Positions 1-11,360 are shown, counted from the first letter of the stretch. The stretch: DNA of 64,000 bases from Alternaria dauci (GCF_042100115.1 NC_091272.1:3472001-3536000); one strand, 5' to 3'. Made by a program: numbers and translations. The notes: a model not told the origin generated them from the letters alone.

Positions 1-2851
1 TTTTAAGTAGTAGTATACTTAAGAGGAGTAGGTATCTTATAGGTAGCCTTCTTAGGTAGCTTAGATAGAGTAATAACTTAGTTATTACTTAACTCCCTAA
101 CTAAAGATAGCTTAGTAAGAGCTAAATCCTTAGAGGTAATACTATTAGTATCTAAGCTAAGCTTAGGCTTAAAGTCACTAGCCTTACCCTTATTTAACTA
201 GCTTAAATAAAGACTATAGCTAGTAGTAGACTTCTTACTAACCTAGCTAAAGGAAGAGTAAGTAAATAGGGGTTTCTTAGTAGGTATTATAGCCTTACTA
301 GCGCTAGTATAAGTAAGGAGAGGTAAAGTAGGAGTATTAAGGATATTAGAGGAAAGGATAGAGGAGAGTTAACTAATATAAGTAATACTATAATAAATAG
401 GAATATTACCTAGAAAAAGTTTAAATTAGTAAAATTTATAAAGAAGAAAAGAAGAGGCTATCTAAAAGATAATTAGGTACTTATAGTAGAATAAATAGGT
501 ATTTAAGGCGCTACTACGAACGTAATTAATATAAATACTATTCTTATATAGTTTACTATTAATATATATAATAATATAGATACTATAGACTTTAGCGTAA
601 TAGTTAGAGTTATAGTAGCTATACGTATAACTAATATTATTAGGGTTATTAATACTACTAATTATAATAGTACCCTAATAGATACTTAGTATTAAAGCCT
701 TAATATTAGAATTAATAATAGTACGCTTTATAAAGCTAGATAAGTAGAAGTATAAGCTAATAGTCCTAAACTTAATAAGAAGATTAAGTAGCCTCTTAGA
801 GTTAACCTAAAAGTCTAAAAACTTATTATTAGGGCGAATTACAAATACTAGGAGCGAAGGTCTAAGGGTAAAACTAGTATACCTAAGTCTCTAGAAGTAG
901 AGCTAAAGGGATCTAATCTAATTATAAGAGAGGACTTTATTAGTATTAGTAATAACTATATAAGGTAGGATATTAAAAAGATATCTAGAAGAATAATAAA
1001 TAGAATTTAAAACTAATAGTACTCTTTAACTATATTATAACTAGAATTAGAAGAAGGATAAAGAAAGAGCTTAAGATTAATAGGACCCTTACTACTAGGA
1101 ACTACTCTCTTTAAAGGAGAGATAGGTTTAGCTTTACTAGCGTTAGGCTAGATAAGAGAAGGTATAGCCTAAGGGATATTCGCTAGGTCTATAGGCGTAG
1201 GGGTAGAATTATAGATATCTACATTATTATCTTACTTAAAGAGCTAAGTAATAGTAGCCTAATTAGTAGCGCTTACTTATTCTTACCTTAAGATAGCCCT
1301 AGTAATAATTAAGGAAAGCTTTATATAGTAGTAGTAGGATAGGTAAAGGGAGGGAGAATCTAGAATATTATAGTCTATTACTAAAGCGTTCTTAGGTAGT
1401 ATAGGTAGACCCTTAGATATTATAAAGATAAGATCTTAAATATTCTAGTTAAAGACTAAGCTATTAGAGTCCTACTCTCCCTAAAATTAGTTATTAAGAT
1501 CTTAAATAAGTAAAGCTAAGTAATATAGTAGAGAATTAAAAATAAAATTAAACTTACTATTAAAGCTTAACGCTAAAGCCCTCTTAGTTATAATAGTATC
1601 CTTAGTAATAGCTAGTAGAGGTATATAAGTAAGTAAGGTAAAGGAATTAGGTAGTGTAAATATAGTAGTAGATTACTCCTTAGGTAACCTAGTACTATAC
1701 TAAATATAAAAGTACTTTAGCTTCTTAAGGGAGTTAATAGTAAGAAAAGATATTATAATAAAGGTATAGTAGAGTTAAGAGAAATAAGAAGAGGGTAATA
1801 AAGCTAGTAAAATAATATAAATAAAGTAATAAAGTAGTAAAGAGAAGGAAGAAGTAGGGTAAGTAGAAGTAAGTAGAAGTAATATTATTATTATTTAATA
1901 TTTAGTTACTAGGCACTAAAAGGCCTTTAGTAATAAATAGAGCTAGAGTAATATTAGGGTCTATAAAAAAAGTAGGTCCTATAGCTAGTACTAAAGGATA
2001 TTTAGAATATACCTAGGATATAAAAAGTAATCTAAGTAGTACTATTAAAGGAAGTAGAGGTATTCTAGATAGTATAGAGGTTAGCTAAGTAGAGTAGAAA
2101 GAGAATTAGATAAAAAGAATAGTAAATAGCTATAGGAACTTAGTTAAATATAAAGTAACTTTTAATAAATCTTAAAAGACTATAAGAAGAAGAGGTAGTT
2201 TATCCTAAGAACTATAAGGGAAGAGGAAGAGAATAAGGATAGTATAGTAGGGAAGAATTAAAATTATAATAGGAATTAGGGGATATAGTAAAAGAAGGTA
2301 TAAGATAAATAATTAGTAAATTATACTAGGAGGGAGGACTTTAGTATTTAGTTTAGGATTTATAGGTCTACTTATTAAGGTTATATATAGGTTTTATTAT
2401 ATAGTAGTAAGTCTAAAAGTTATTCTAGTTAAAGAAGAGGAGGCCTTCTTCTTAAGTAAGGGAAGGATATAGTAGAGAAACTAAAGGAAGTATAAGTAGT
2501 TAAAGAACTATTAGGCTTAGAGGTAGTATAGGAAAAAGAGGCCCTATAGAAACTAGCTAAATAGTATTTAGCTATAGAAAAATAACTATAATAAATACTC
2601 CTTTTAATATTTCTATACCTACCTACTATATTAAGCACCTATTCCTAATAGAGAATTAGTAACGAAATACTCTACTATATTATATTAAAGGATAGGTTAA
2701 TAGTAAAGACTAGCTTATAGTAATCTTATCTTAACACCTAAATATTAAATAGATAAAGGTTATATATAAGAAAGGAGATACTTATATTACTTTACTAATA
2801 TTACTATATAAATTAATAGGACTAGTAATAAAAGTATAATATAGTATTCTT

Positions 2852-4293
2852 TTATAATTTTTTATTTTCTATAAGTAGGGGGGTATTATTAAAATAAAAC
2901 TTTAAAAAAGTAAAAAGTAGCTATCCCTCTACTTATTAGTTATAAAAGTTAATAAAAAAAGATAAAGTAATAATATAATTTAAACGCTAGACTAATTAGT
3001 ATTTTAGGGTAGTAAAGCTCTAATATCTATACGTAAAAACTAAAGTTAAAAAAATTTACTAAAGGTAACTAAAAAGATACCTATTAAACCTTAGTAGGCC
3101 TAATAGGGATTACTAGTATTAGCTAGTAATATAATTATAATATATTATAAAGGGAGGAGGATATAGTATCTTTACTATAATTAAGCTTACCTAGAATTTT
3201 ATACGTTTCTATAAAAGCCTAGCTACTTCTAACCTTTATACTAATACTAACTTACTTTAAGTATCCTACTATATATAATTAAATTATACTATATATAAAT
3301 ATATATATTTCCTCTTTATCCTTATCTAAGAGGTTTTCTAACCTAACCTAAAAACCCTAGCTAAATAGGTACTAATTAATATATCTATAAGTACGTAATA
3401 TACTTACCTTATATATACTTAGGAGCTACTTAGAGTAGTCCTTAATAAGTTAGATAAGTAATTACCTAAGTTCTACTACCTCTTATAGACTAAGATAGTA
3501 GATAATATTAATATTATTAATACCTCTAATATTAGTAATATTATTATAGAGGTAGCTATTAGGTAGAGGAGGATATAGATAGGGAGGAAGGTAGAGGAGC
3601 TAGTATATATAGCCTATATAGATAGCTACTATAGCTATAGGCTCCTTATATTTAGCTACCTTATTATTCTTAAATAAGGTACCTTTAGCTAAGAAACTAA
3701 GAACTAGCTATACTAGTAGATAAAAGATATTAAAAGGGCGTTAGAGGAGTAATATCCTAGGCTTAAAGAGAGGGAGTTTATAAAGATACTATAAGGATAA
3801 GAGAATAAGGTATAGATAGTACTAGTACTAATATTCCTCTAACTAAAGCTAATTATTAGATAATAGTAGCTATACTATAGGTAGCTAGTTAGTTATTCTT
3901 AAGAAGGGGTAGAGGTAGTAGTAGTAGAAGTAGTAGTAGTAGCTATAAAGGGTAGCTATAAAGGGTAGCTTTAAAGGTTATAAAGGGTAGCTATAAAGGG
4001 CGGCTATAAAGGTTATAAAGGGTAGATATAGTAAAGGATAGTAGAGGATAGTAGAAGATAGTAGGGGATAGTATATAAGTTAGAAGGTTACTATAAATTA
4101 TCTTATCTCTAGTAGGCGTATAATAGTATTATATATCTTTAGTATCTAGCGTTTATAATATATTATATATATACTAGTAGTACTAAATATAGGTATAAGC
4201 CTATAGTTACTTAGTTAGCGCTTTATCTTAAAAAAAGTCTCTAAACGTACTATAATAATAATAAAAAAAAAGTTTATAAAGGCTAAGGCTAAA
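2852..4293 (+). repeat. Inverted repeat, left arm (RIP-degraded element copy)
   Basis: This arm starts with TTATAATTTTTT, a TTTTCT box and a run of G at 2878-2883. It ends with GGCTAAGGCTAAA at 4281-4293. Its reverse complement matches 5852-7207 along nearly the whole length, apart from RIP-type transitions and a more divergent stretch around 3,550-3,720. The inner end has the same terminus as the fragment at 7488-7576, so that terminus is probably a true element end. Near the inner end are short tandem units, GCTATAAAGGGTA-like at 3941-4025 and GGATAGTAGA-like at 4036-4075. Confidence 0.8.
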
Positions 4294-5851
4294 TACTATT
4301 CTTTTATAGTTTATTAAAGTTTATAAAGGTATTATAGAGGTACTAGCTATAGGTACCTATAAGGAAATCTATAACGCGTATTAAAACTTAATAGCTCCTC
4401 CTTTTACTCCCTCTAGACACCTAAATTAGTTTAGAGGTATTAGGTAGGCTTTCCTAGCTAACTTATATATTCTATTTAGTAATCTTATCTAGAAGGCGTT
4501 AATTAGATAACTCTTATAGGAAGATAAGATAGTATAACTAGAATATATTAAGATTAATAATATAAGTAAAGAATAGTAGATTTAATATATAAAGGTTAAG
4601 TAATAAAAAGTTATTAAGATAGTTAAAGAACCTTAGGTTATTTAATAATAACTAGAGATATCTACTTTTATAGTAGTACTTAGAGAGAATATCCTTAATT
4701 AATCTTTCTTTACTAATAAGGGGAGGGCTCTAGCTTAATATAAGGATTAGAATAAATAAGATAAAGATATTACTTAAGCTAATACTCTAGCTTAACTAGC
4801 TAATAAGATTACTCTAAAACTAAATAAGATAGGGTACTTTATAGAATTAAATAAGCTTACTATTAGATTACTAACTAATTAGGATAAGAATATTTACTCT
4901 TATTTAGGTAGCCTATAAGCGTCTAATATTACTATACCTCTTACCCCTACTATAGCCTTATATTATAGTAATTATAATAAGAAGTAAAAGACTAACTACT
5001 TAGGTAATAGAATCTAAATTATAGCTCTATAACCTAAATTCTATTAAAAATACTTACTATAATAATATAAGGTATTACTTAGTCTAAAAGATTTCTTTTA
5101 TATTACTTTAGTTTCTTAGATTTTATAAGTTTAAACTAACTTTTATCTCTCTTTTATTCTTCTCTTTTATTTATTTTTATTTATTTAATTTTACTTAGTA
5201 AAGCCTATAAGTAGAAGAGTTATAAGGGGACTATAACTCTAAGAAGGGGAGGTTTATACTAGTATATAAAGTAAGTAAGAGGGCTTTCTTATAAGTACTC
5301 CCTCTACTCTATATTAAGGGGGTAGTAGAGTATAAAATAATTATTAATTATCTATTAGCTATTTATCTATTATTAAACCTTTATAGAACCTTTTATAAGT
5401 TTTTCTTTTAATATAGTATAGAATATACTTACTACTCTTCTTATAATAATTAATTACTTCTATCTACTACCTACTTATAAGCGCCTTACTAGCTACGTAG
5501 AAGATAAAACTTTAATACTAAGATATTAGTATCTTTATATACTCTAATACCTATATACTAAGTAAAAGTAAATCCTTATAAAGGCTAAGTAGATACTTAT
5601 ATTAATAATAGATAGCTACTAAAGGTAGAAGTTAGTATTCTTTTCTTTAAAGAATTACTATAATTAGATAAAGAAGTAATTATATACTATATAACTAATA
5701 CTTTAATAAGTAATAACTAGTTTATATATAATAAAGATTAGATATATATATTTTTAAAATCTTACTATAAGAAGATTAATAGTCTTAATAAGATATATTA
5801 TTAAAAAAAAGGTAATATTAATATAAAAATATAATATATTATACTATTTAA
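4294..5851. repeat. RIP-degraded spacer between inverted repeat arms
   Basis: About 1.56 kb of equally RIP-mutated sequence separates the two inverted arms. It has no reading frame, and I see no copy of the arm sequence in it. It may be the interior of a large element whose arms are terminal inverted repeats, or an unrelated insertion between two inverted copies. The sequence alone does not decide between these. Confidence 0.6.
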
Positions 5852-7207
5852 TTTAGCTTTAGCCTTTATAGACTTTTTTTATTATTATAGTATATTTAGA
5901 GACTTTTTTTAAGATAAAGTACTAACTAAGTAACTATAGGCTTATATAAACCTATATTTAGTACTACTAGTGTATATATAGTATATTATAAATACTAGAT
6001 ACTAAAGATATATAATAGTATTATATATAAACTAGAGACTATAAGATATAACCTTCTAATATATATACTATCCTCTACTATCCTCTACTATTTCTACCCT
6101 TTATAACTACTACTACCTCTACTACTACTACCTCTACTACCCCTTCTTAAGAATAACTAACTAGCTACTTATAGTATAGCTACTACTATCTAATAATTAG
6201 CTTTAGTTAGAAGAATATTAGTACTAGCGCTATCTACGCCTTATTCTCTTATCCTTATAGTATCTATTTAAATTCCCTCTCCTTAAGCCTAAGATATTAA
6301 TTATTAATTACCCTTCTAATATTACTTATTTACTATTATAGCTAGGTCTTAGTCTCTTAGCTTAATCCCTTTCCTAATACTAAGATAGTAAGATAGCTAA
6401 TTATAAGGACTTTACTACTACTAGTATTATTAATCTAGGCCTTATAGATAACCTCCTCTACGTCCTTTAGTATCTATATTCTACTCTTTTTTACTATCTC
6501 TTCTACTTTAATATTACTAATATTAGAGGTATTAATAATATTAATATTATTTACTATCTTAGTTTATAAAAGGTAGTAGAACTTAAGTAATTACTTATCT
6601 AACTTATTAAGGACTACTTTAGGTAGCTCCTTAGTATATATAGGGTAGGTATATTACGTACTTATAGATATATTAATTAGTACCTATCTAGCTAAGGTTT
6701 TTAGGCTAAGCTAGAAGACTTCCTAGATAAGGATAAAGAGGAAATATATATATTTAAATATAGTATAATTTAATTATATATAGTATAATTTAATTATATA
6801 TAGGAAGATACTTAAAGTTAGTATTAATATAAAGGTTAGAAGTAGCTAGGCTTTTATATAACCCTTCTTAGTTATAGTAAATATACTATATCCTCTCTCC
6901 TCTTTATAATATATTATAATTATATTACTAGCTAATAGCTAGTAATCCTTATTATACCCTCCCAAGGTTTAATAGGTGTCTTTTTTTAGTTACCTTTAGT
7001 AAATTTTTTTTAACTTTAGTTTTCGCGTATAGATGTTAGAGCTTTACTACTATAAAACACTAATTAGTCTAGTGTTTAAATTATATTATTACTTTATCTT
7101 TTTTATTAACTTTTATAACTAATAAGTAGAGGGATAGCCACTTTTTACTTTTTTAAAGTTTTATTTTAATGATACCCCCCCGACTTGCAGAAAACAAAAA
7201 ATTATAA
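5852..7207 (-). repeat. Inverted repeat, right arm
   Basis: This is the reverse-complement partner of 2852-4293. The outer end carries a run of seven C at 7175-7181 followed by GACTTGCAG and AAAACAAAAAATTATAA, which mirrors the left arm's outer end. The last 40 or so bases keep CpA and TpG (TTGCAG, AACAAA), so RIP fades at this edge. A 22-bp AT-rich unit is duplicated in tandem near 6770-6810 compared with the left arm. Confidence 0.8.
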
Positions 7208-7487
7208 GTCCTTAGGTTTATAATATATAGTTCTTATAGGTATCTATACTATCTACTTTTAGTCTTATAGTCTAGCTCTTAGTCAGTAATAAGAATAAAA
7301 AAGATATTTTACAGCTTTAAATAATCTAGCTCACTTCGTATTACTATTTTGTTTTTTATAAAATAGAAGGTTTATAACTCTTTTCTTCCTAATTATTCTA
7401 TACGCTACCTTACAGACTATCGCTAATATCTATCTCGCCTTAGTACGGACTAAGCTTAGAGAAGTATAGTAAACCCCCGTGTAACAC
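7208..7487. other. AT-rich transition zone without genes
   Basis: The sequence is AT-rich but contains normal CA and TG dinucleotides. I see no reading frame, RNA gene or clear repeat in it. It separates the right repeat arm from a third repeat fragment. Confidence 0.5.
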
Positions 7488-7576
7488 CTGTAGTCACCTA
7501 GTTAGCGCTTTATCTTAAAAAAGTCTCTAAACATACTGTAATAATAATAAAAAAGTCTGCAAAGGCTAAGGCTAAA
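7488..7576 (+). repeat. Truncated, weakly RIP-mutated third copy of the repeat end
   Basis: The sequence from CCTGTAGTCAC to AAGGCTAAGGCTAAA matches the inner end of the left arm (about 4206-4293) in the same orientation, including TTAGCGCTTTATCTTAAAA and AGTCTCTAAAC. It keeps CA and TG where the arms have TA, so it approximates the pre-RIP sequence. It stops at the same GGCTAAGGCTAAA as the arms and is followed by ordinary single-copy sequence. Confidence 0.75.
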
Positions 7577-7680
7577 CAGCTGATAGTATAAGGTCGCGTT
7601 TTATTTCATAAGCTGCCTAGTTGATCGTTTGTCCGACTGTGCATGTTAGAAAAAGCAAGAACGGTATCTTCCCGAACAAC

Positions 7681-8169
7681 CTACTGTATCAAGTAAGACA
7701 TGAAAATCGAGTACACATCGGTCTTGATTCTGAAAAGTTGGTCCAAATACCCGATGATATTTTGGCGCCGAAATACCCAAATTACACGACGTCGGATCTG
7801 AAAGGCGTGTGGAATTCTTGATTCGTTGTCGAACTTAGGTAGTTTTTCAAGCTCTCGGGTGATTGCATTAGTTACCCGATTAGATTGTTCCAATGCTACC
7901 TTTAGCTGTTGGCAGTACTTTGAGAAAGTAGGATCATTCCGATGGTATTCTTGTTCACAATGATTGATGATTGGTTGTAGTTCGATACGCCATCGTTCTT
8001 GATCTTCATAAATCGTCCGTAAGTCTTCCAGAGCGTTCACAGAAAGGATAAAATATGCGAAGTAGGTCAAGGCCGCGCCAAGAACAAAAGTTAGAATTCC
8101 GATAACATTCGCAGCTACCGACAATCCGCTGTCACCGCAGCAAACAGTGTGGTCCGTTTTGGCAGCCAT
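7681..8169 (-). CDS. Small single-pass membrane protein, hypothetical
   Basis: A 162-residue frame begins MAAKTDHTVCCGDSG. A hydrophobic segment at about residues 15-44 is the likely membrane anchor. The rest is polar, with charged amphipathic stretches (about 45-105), then a basic segment RIRRRVIWVFRR-like near 125-137 and a final hydrophobic-alternating helix. Proteins with this layout, one N-terminal membrane segment and a helical tail, are common and uncharacterised in filamentous ascomycetes, and I cannot name a function. The last codons lie about 100 bp from a transposon fragment at 7488-7576. The C-terminus may be cut short by that insertion, or it may continue through an intron with the GTAGGT donor at the end of the frame. 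Confidence 0.6.
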   Translation of the reverse strand: MAAKTDHTVCCGDSGLSVAANVIGILTFVLGAALTYFAYFILSVNALEDLRTIYEDQERWRIELQPIINHCEQEYHRNDPTFSKYCQQLKVALEQSNRVTNAITRELEKLPKFDNESRIPHAFQIRRRVIWVFRRQNIIGYLDQLFRIKTDVYSIFMSYLIQ

Positions 8170-8746
8170 GTGACGCAGCTTGCAGTAGAGTAGCGGTTGA
8201 GAATGAAGAGCAGAAGTTATGCTTAGAACAAGAAGTAGTTAAGAACGATAACTGGCAGTAAGGAAACTACAGGTATGGTGGCTGTGGCACATTTGACCCC
8301 ACGGTTACGCAAGCCTAACTGCGCCGACCCATCCACACATGTGCTAGCACCGCCAGCACGCGACCCCGCTGTGGGCAGTGCATCTTCTTGCGCAGCGCCA
8401 ACAGTGTACTCTCTACCACTGGTGTCTCATGTTTTCGCTTCTCCTGATGGTGATCGGCGATGGAGAAGGAGTGGCGGGAATTGCTCAGGCGGTAAGGGGC
8501 AGTGCCGGGGCAGTGCCGGGGCAGTGTGGGGAACCAATGACTTCAGCTGAGCCAAAGCAACAAGCCACTGTAATGGCAACAAGGATGCACTGCCTCAACA
8601 AGAAAAAGCAACAGCTATACACCACAGATAAATGAAGATGGTAGATAGCAGTAACAATACAGATCAATTTTTCACCGCACCCACGCGTGCAACAGTACTC
8701 GACATCTGCGCTTGAACTTGCGTATGTATTAAGAGCAGGAAACAAC
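8170..8746. other. Intergenic region between divergent genes
   Basis: This is the shared upstream region of the membrane protein (minus strand) and the ubiquitin-like-domain gene (plus strand). It contains a short GC-rich tandem repeat of GGCAGTGCCGGG-type units at about 8499-8535. Several short frames here overlap each other on both strands with no coding character. I see no RNA gene. Confidence 0.5.
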
Positions 8747-10250
8747 ATGGCAGAACTTGCACTTTCTTTCGCTGAGATGGATCAAAGCACTGGTGCTTGC
8801 AGTCGTATTTTTGCTACAGGGCCAAACGGTGAAATCTCACTGAGCTTCCGGCGCACTTCAAAGGTTCCCAACGACGGGTATATGTTCTACACTCCAGATT
8901 TAGGGCACTTCCCGTTGTATCATGTCGACAGATTCCGCGGCCTTCCCAGTTCGGTTCGAGAAGCTGGCGGGTGGTTTATTGCCATGCAAGGTAAGAGAAT
9001 TAACTTAAGGGTGTGCAAGTCAATTGAGCGCTGAAATTAGTAGATCAAGAAGCCATGTTCATCGATTTCGACTCCAATCGAGAATTCGCTGTAGCGGTTG
9101 GATCGGCTACATCAAAGAAAGCGCACTGTTTTGTCAATGGGAAGTATTACCTTGATGGATTACCCGATTCCGCCTTTCCCGACTGTGTTCGACAGTTTCT
9201 TGCAGCACCTGCTTCTTCAAGGTAAACAGACATTGAAACAGAGTTTTAACCCTGCTAAGAGTAACAAAGATCCCAGAATAACTCAGATGACGGAACCGTT
9301 GTCGGCAGTTTGTTGCTCGATATCAAACCATCAAAAACTGTGTTCGTGGTTCCGGATAAGTTGATCACGTTTCCCACGTTTACCATTGATGTCAAAACAC
9401 TCACCGGGAAATCCTTCCAGGTCGGCATCAATGATGTCACTACAGGTATCCAGCTGAAAACTGCGATACATGATGTAGAGGGCATCCCCCCAGATCAGCA
9501 AAGGATTATCTTTCAACGTATGCAGATAACTGATGGTGAGTTTCTCAGATTAAAGGAGAAGCCAGCACACTAATGCGTCTCTAAAGAAACCGTTCTTAGT
9601 AGCCATGGAATTGTGGAGGTTGTTTTCCAACATCCAATGTTCAAAAGTTGACATAGGCTAAATTTGACTAGGGTAGCGTCGTGCACTTGGTTTTGCGACT
9701 GCGTGGAGGTTGGAAAAGAACCATAGCAAGGCCTTTTGCAAGCCATATGATGACTCTGAAACCTGGTGGACTTATCTGGCAACCCAAAGCATTGAAAGAG
9801 GCGCCGCAGATTACATTGGCAGAGACTTCAACACTCATTCCTATCCACATTCTGAACGCCAAACACGTACAGGCCTGGACCGGTATCGATCCGCCGCAGT
9901 CACTTGTTGATCCAGAACTCTACATCACAGCGGGCATACCTTTTGTTCAGGATGAAGACGAAGCTGAGGAGCTCGTGAAACAAAACGCGACCTTATATGA
10001 TCAGCTGAATGAGCATGTGGGTGGAATGCATTACAGTATGCATTCCATAGAGCGTCCGAGCACAATACCTAAAGACAACAATCCTTTCACGGCCATTAAG
10101 TCTCGGAATTCGAGGGGTATAAGCAATGAAAATCGTTCAAATAAATATGTTGGTCCAGGCAGTAGCACGAACATAGGTGGGGAAAGCAGCTTAGTAGAGG
10201 ACCAAAACTCTAGGAAAAAGAAACATTGGTGGGGCAGGATGTTCCAGTAA
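8747..10250 (+). CDS. Ubiquitin-like-domain protein with long C-terminal extension
   Basis: Exons are read as 8747-8990, 9041-9221 and 9270-9535, with GTAAGA, GTAAAC and GTGAGT donors and consistent phases. A part near 9600-9646 and a last exon at 9672-10250 follow. The middle encodes a recognisable ubiquitin fold from about residue 178: TIDVKTLTGKSF, then VEGIPPDQQRIIF, then NIQ and HLVLRLRGG. In real ubiquitin RLRGG is the C-terminus. Here a tryptophan and about 180 further residues follow, including a PPQSLVDPELYITAGIPF motif and a basic RKKKHWWGRMF end. The N-terminal 170 residues are unfamiliar. The junction between the NIQ segment and HLVLRLRGG is unresolved: the only frame-compatible gap is 25 nt (9647-9671), too short for a normal intron. 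A frameshift or pseudogene is therefore possible. Conjugation activity is unlikely unless the tail is cleaved. Confidence 0.7.
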
Positions 10251-11019
10251 CAACAAGAATCACTATATTTGTGTTATATATGCTACCTTGTAAGCTGCTT
10301 TGCTACGCAGTGAGAGAGGTTGTACTCTATAAGATACTATAAGCACGGATAAATAAGAAGTTTAGCGGTTTCTCTGGACAGGTAGCAAAGAGCCACACTA
10401 GCTGGAGCTAGAACAGTTAAGGTAAGGCTTATGCCAAGCGAGACAGGGGTGAGCACTAAGCGGCGTGCACAAAGCAGAAGCTGCAAGTGCATGAGGGTGT
10501 AAGAAAAGTTGTTTTGATATGACGGGTGACTGTTAACTAGTTGATCTTACTTGCTGACAATCATTCTGCTGGCACAGCTATTGATGAGTCAGCTAGCTTG
10601 GTCTTGGTTAGTTATGGAAATAAATTACGCAACGCTGTTTGACGCTTGCCAGAACAAGTAAGGCCATCGCCTCGATGTACCGATCCCTATGGCGATCTTG
10701 CATCAAATCGCGCACCACTGCACGAACAAGGCTGGTGATGACTTGATGCTATGGTAATCGCATTATTAGACTTAGAGAAGACATTGGTAAGGGTTATAAA
10801 AGAGACAGGACCTTACTAACGGTTATCTTATCATAGGACACTGGGCCGTAACGAAAGAAGGTGTGCCGCGAAGGAGGCGTAAGAGTGATAATGCGATGGT
10901 AATATTGAGGTGCGAAGGGTCTATTGTATTTAAAAGTCGCTATAGCATAACACATCAAAGTTATAGGGCGAACATAGTCGTAAGGGTGGGGTTATAAGGA
11001 AGCAAAGCCAAAGTACCCC
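10251..11019. other. Gene-free stretch
   Basis: No convincing reading frame, RNA gene or repeat is visible. The sequence has normal CA/TG content, so it is not RIP-mutated. Confidence 0.45.
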
Positions 11020-11360
11020 TCATTTGTTTCGGTATAGGTGGTTTTTCGTCACGGGTGGAAATACGTTATAACGGTTGGGTCTAGGAAGACAGCCAGCCGA
11101 TGTTTGACGAGTCCTTCCGATGGCACTGTCACGATTGCCTGTACCACCGTAACGATCATACTTCAGTGTTGCTCCAAACGACGGTCGAGTGCAGTAAGCG
11201 CCCCAGCACATATTATTGCAAATGTCTGAGCAAAGATAAACGAAGTTCATATCTAAGGAGGCGGATAGTTACCTTGGAGGTTGTCTGCGCAGTTGAAGAT
11301 CATACCCGGCACAGCAATACCAGGGCCTATGAGACTTGTAATGAAGAGAGTCCTGAGCAT
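11020..11360 (-). pseudogene. Decayed secreted NucA/NucB-like nuclease
   Basis: On the minus strand a signal-peptide-like start (MLRTLFITSLIGPGIAVPG) is followed by FNCADNLQ. After a short frame disruption comes CSDICNNMCWGAYC, a TLKYDRYGGTGNR segment and AGCLPRPNRYN. This spacing resembles fungal secreted proteins with the deoxyribonuclease NucA/NucB-type domain, in which cysteine pairs precede a YD...R...GC...PNRC block. Three things point to decay: the two halves lie in different frames joined by only about 20 nt, the expected Cys after PNR is Tyr, and the usual CDEYPFAST-like C-terminal motif is not found downstream before a stop. The family assignment rests on remembered motif shape only. 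The alternative is a rapidly evolving small secreted protein with a misread intron. Confidence 0.45.

Larger units (their letters stand above)
1..7190. repeat. AT-rich RIP-mutated transposon graveyard
   Basis: The block is built almost only of TA-, TT- and AG/CT-rich words. CpA and its complement TpG are nearly absent; the few exceptions include sites near 1915, 2633, 2735 and 4433. This is the expected end state of fungal repeat-induced point mutation, which converts CpA to TpA in duplicated DNA. All six frames are broken by stops, so no gene survives. The outer part (1-2850) shows no repeat structure that I can resolve. The rest is the inverted repeat pair and spacer described separately. 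Base composition changes abruptly near 7,190, where CA and TG reappear. The original element families cannot be read from sequence this degraded. Confidence 0.93.

Noticed and set aside
2429..2638. 69-codon minus-strand frame in the RIP block
   Set aside because: It is Ser/Tyr/Phe-rich, of the composition expected from AT-rich RIP sequence, with no domain.
2852..7207. Pair of long terminal repeats of a retrotransposon
   Set aside because: The arms are inverted, not direct, and no primer-binding site or polyprotein frame is visible.
8275..8748. Overlapping frames on both strands
   Set aside because: They overlap one another over a GC-rich tandem repeat and show no coding signal.
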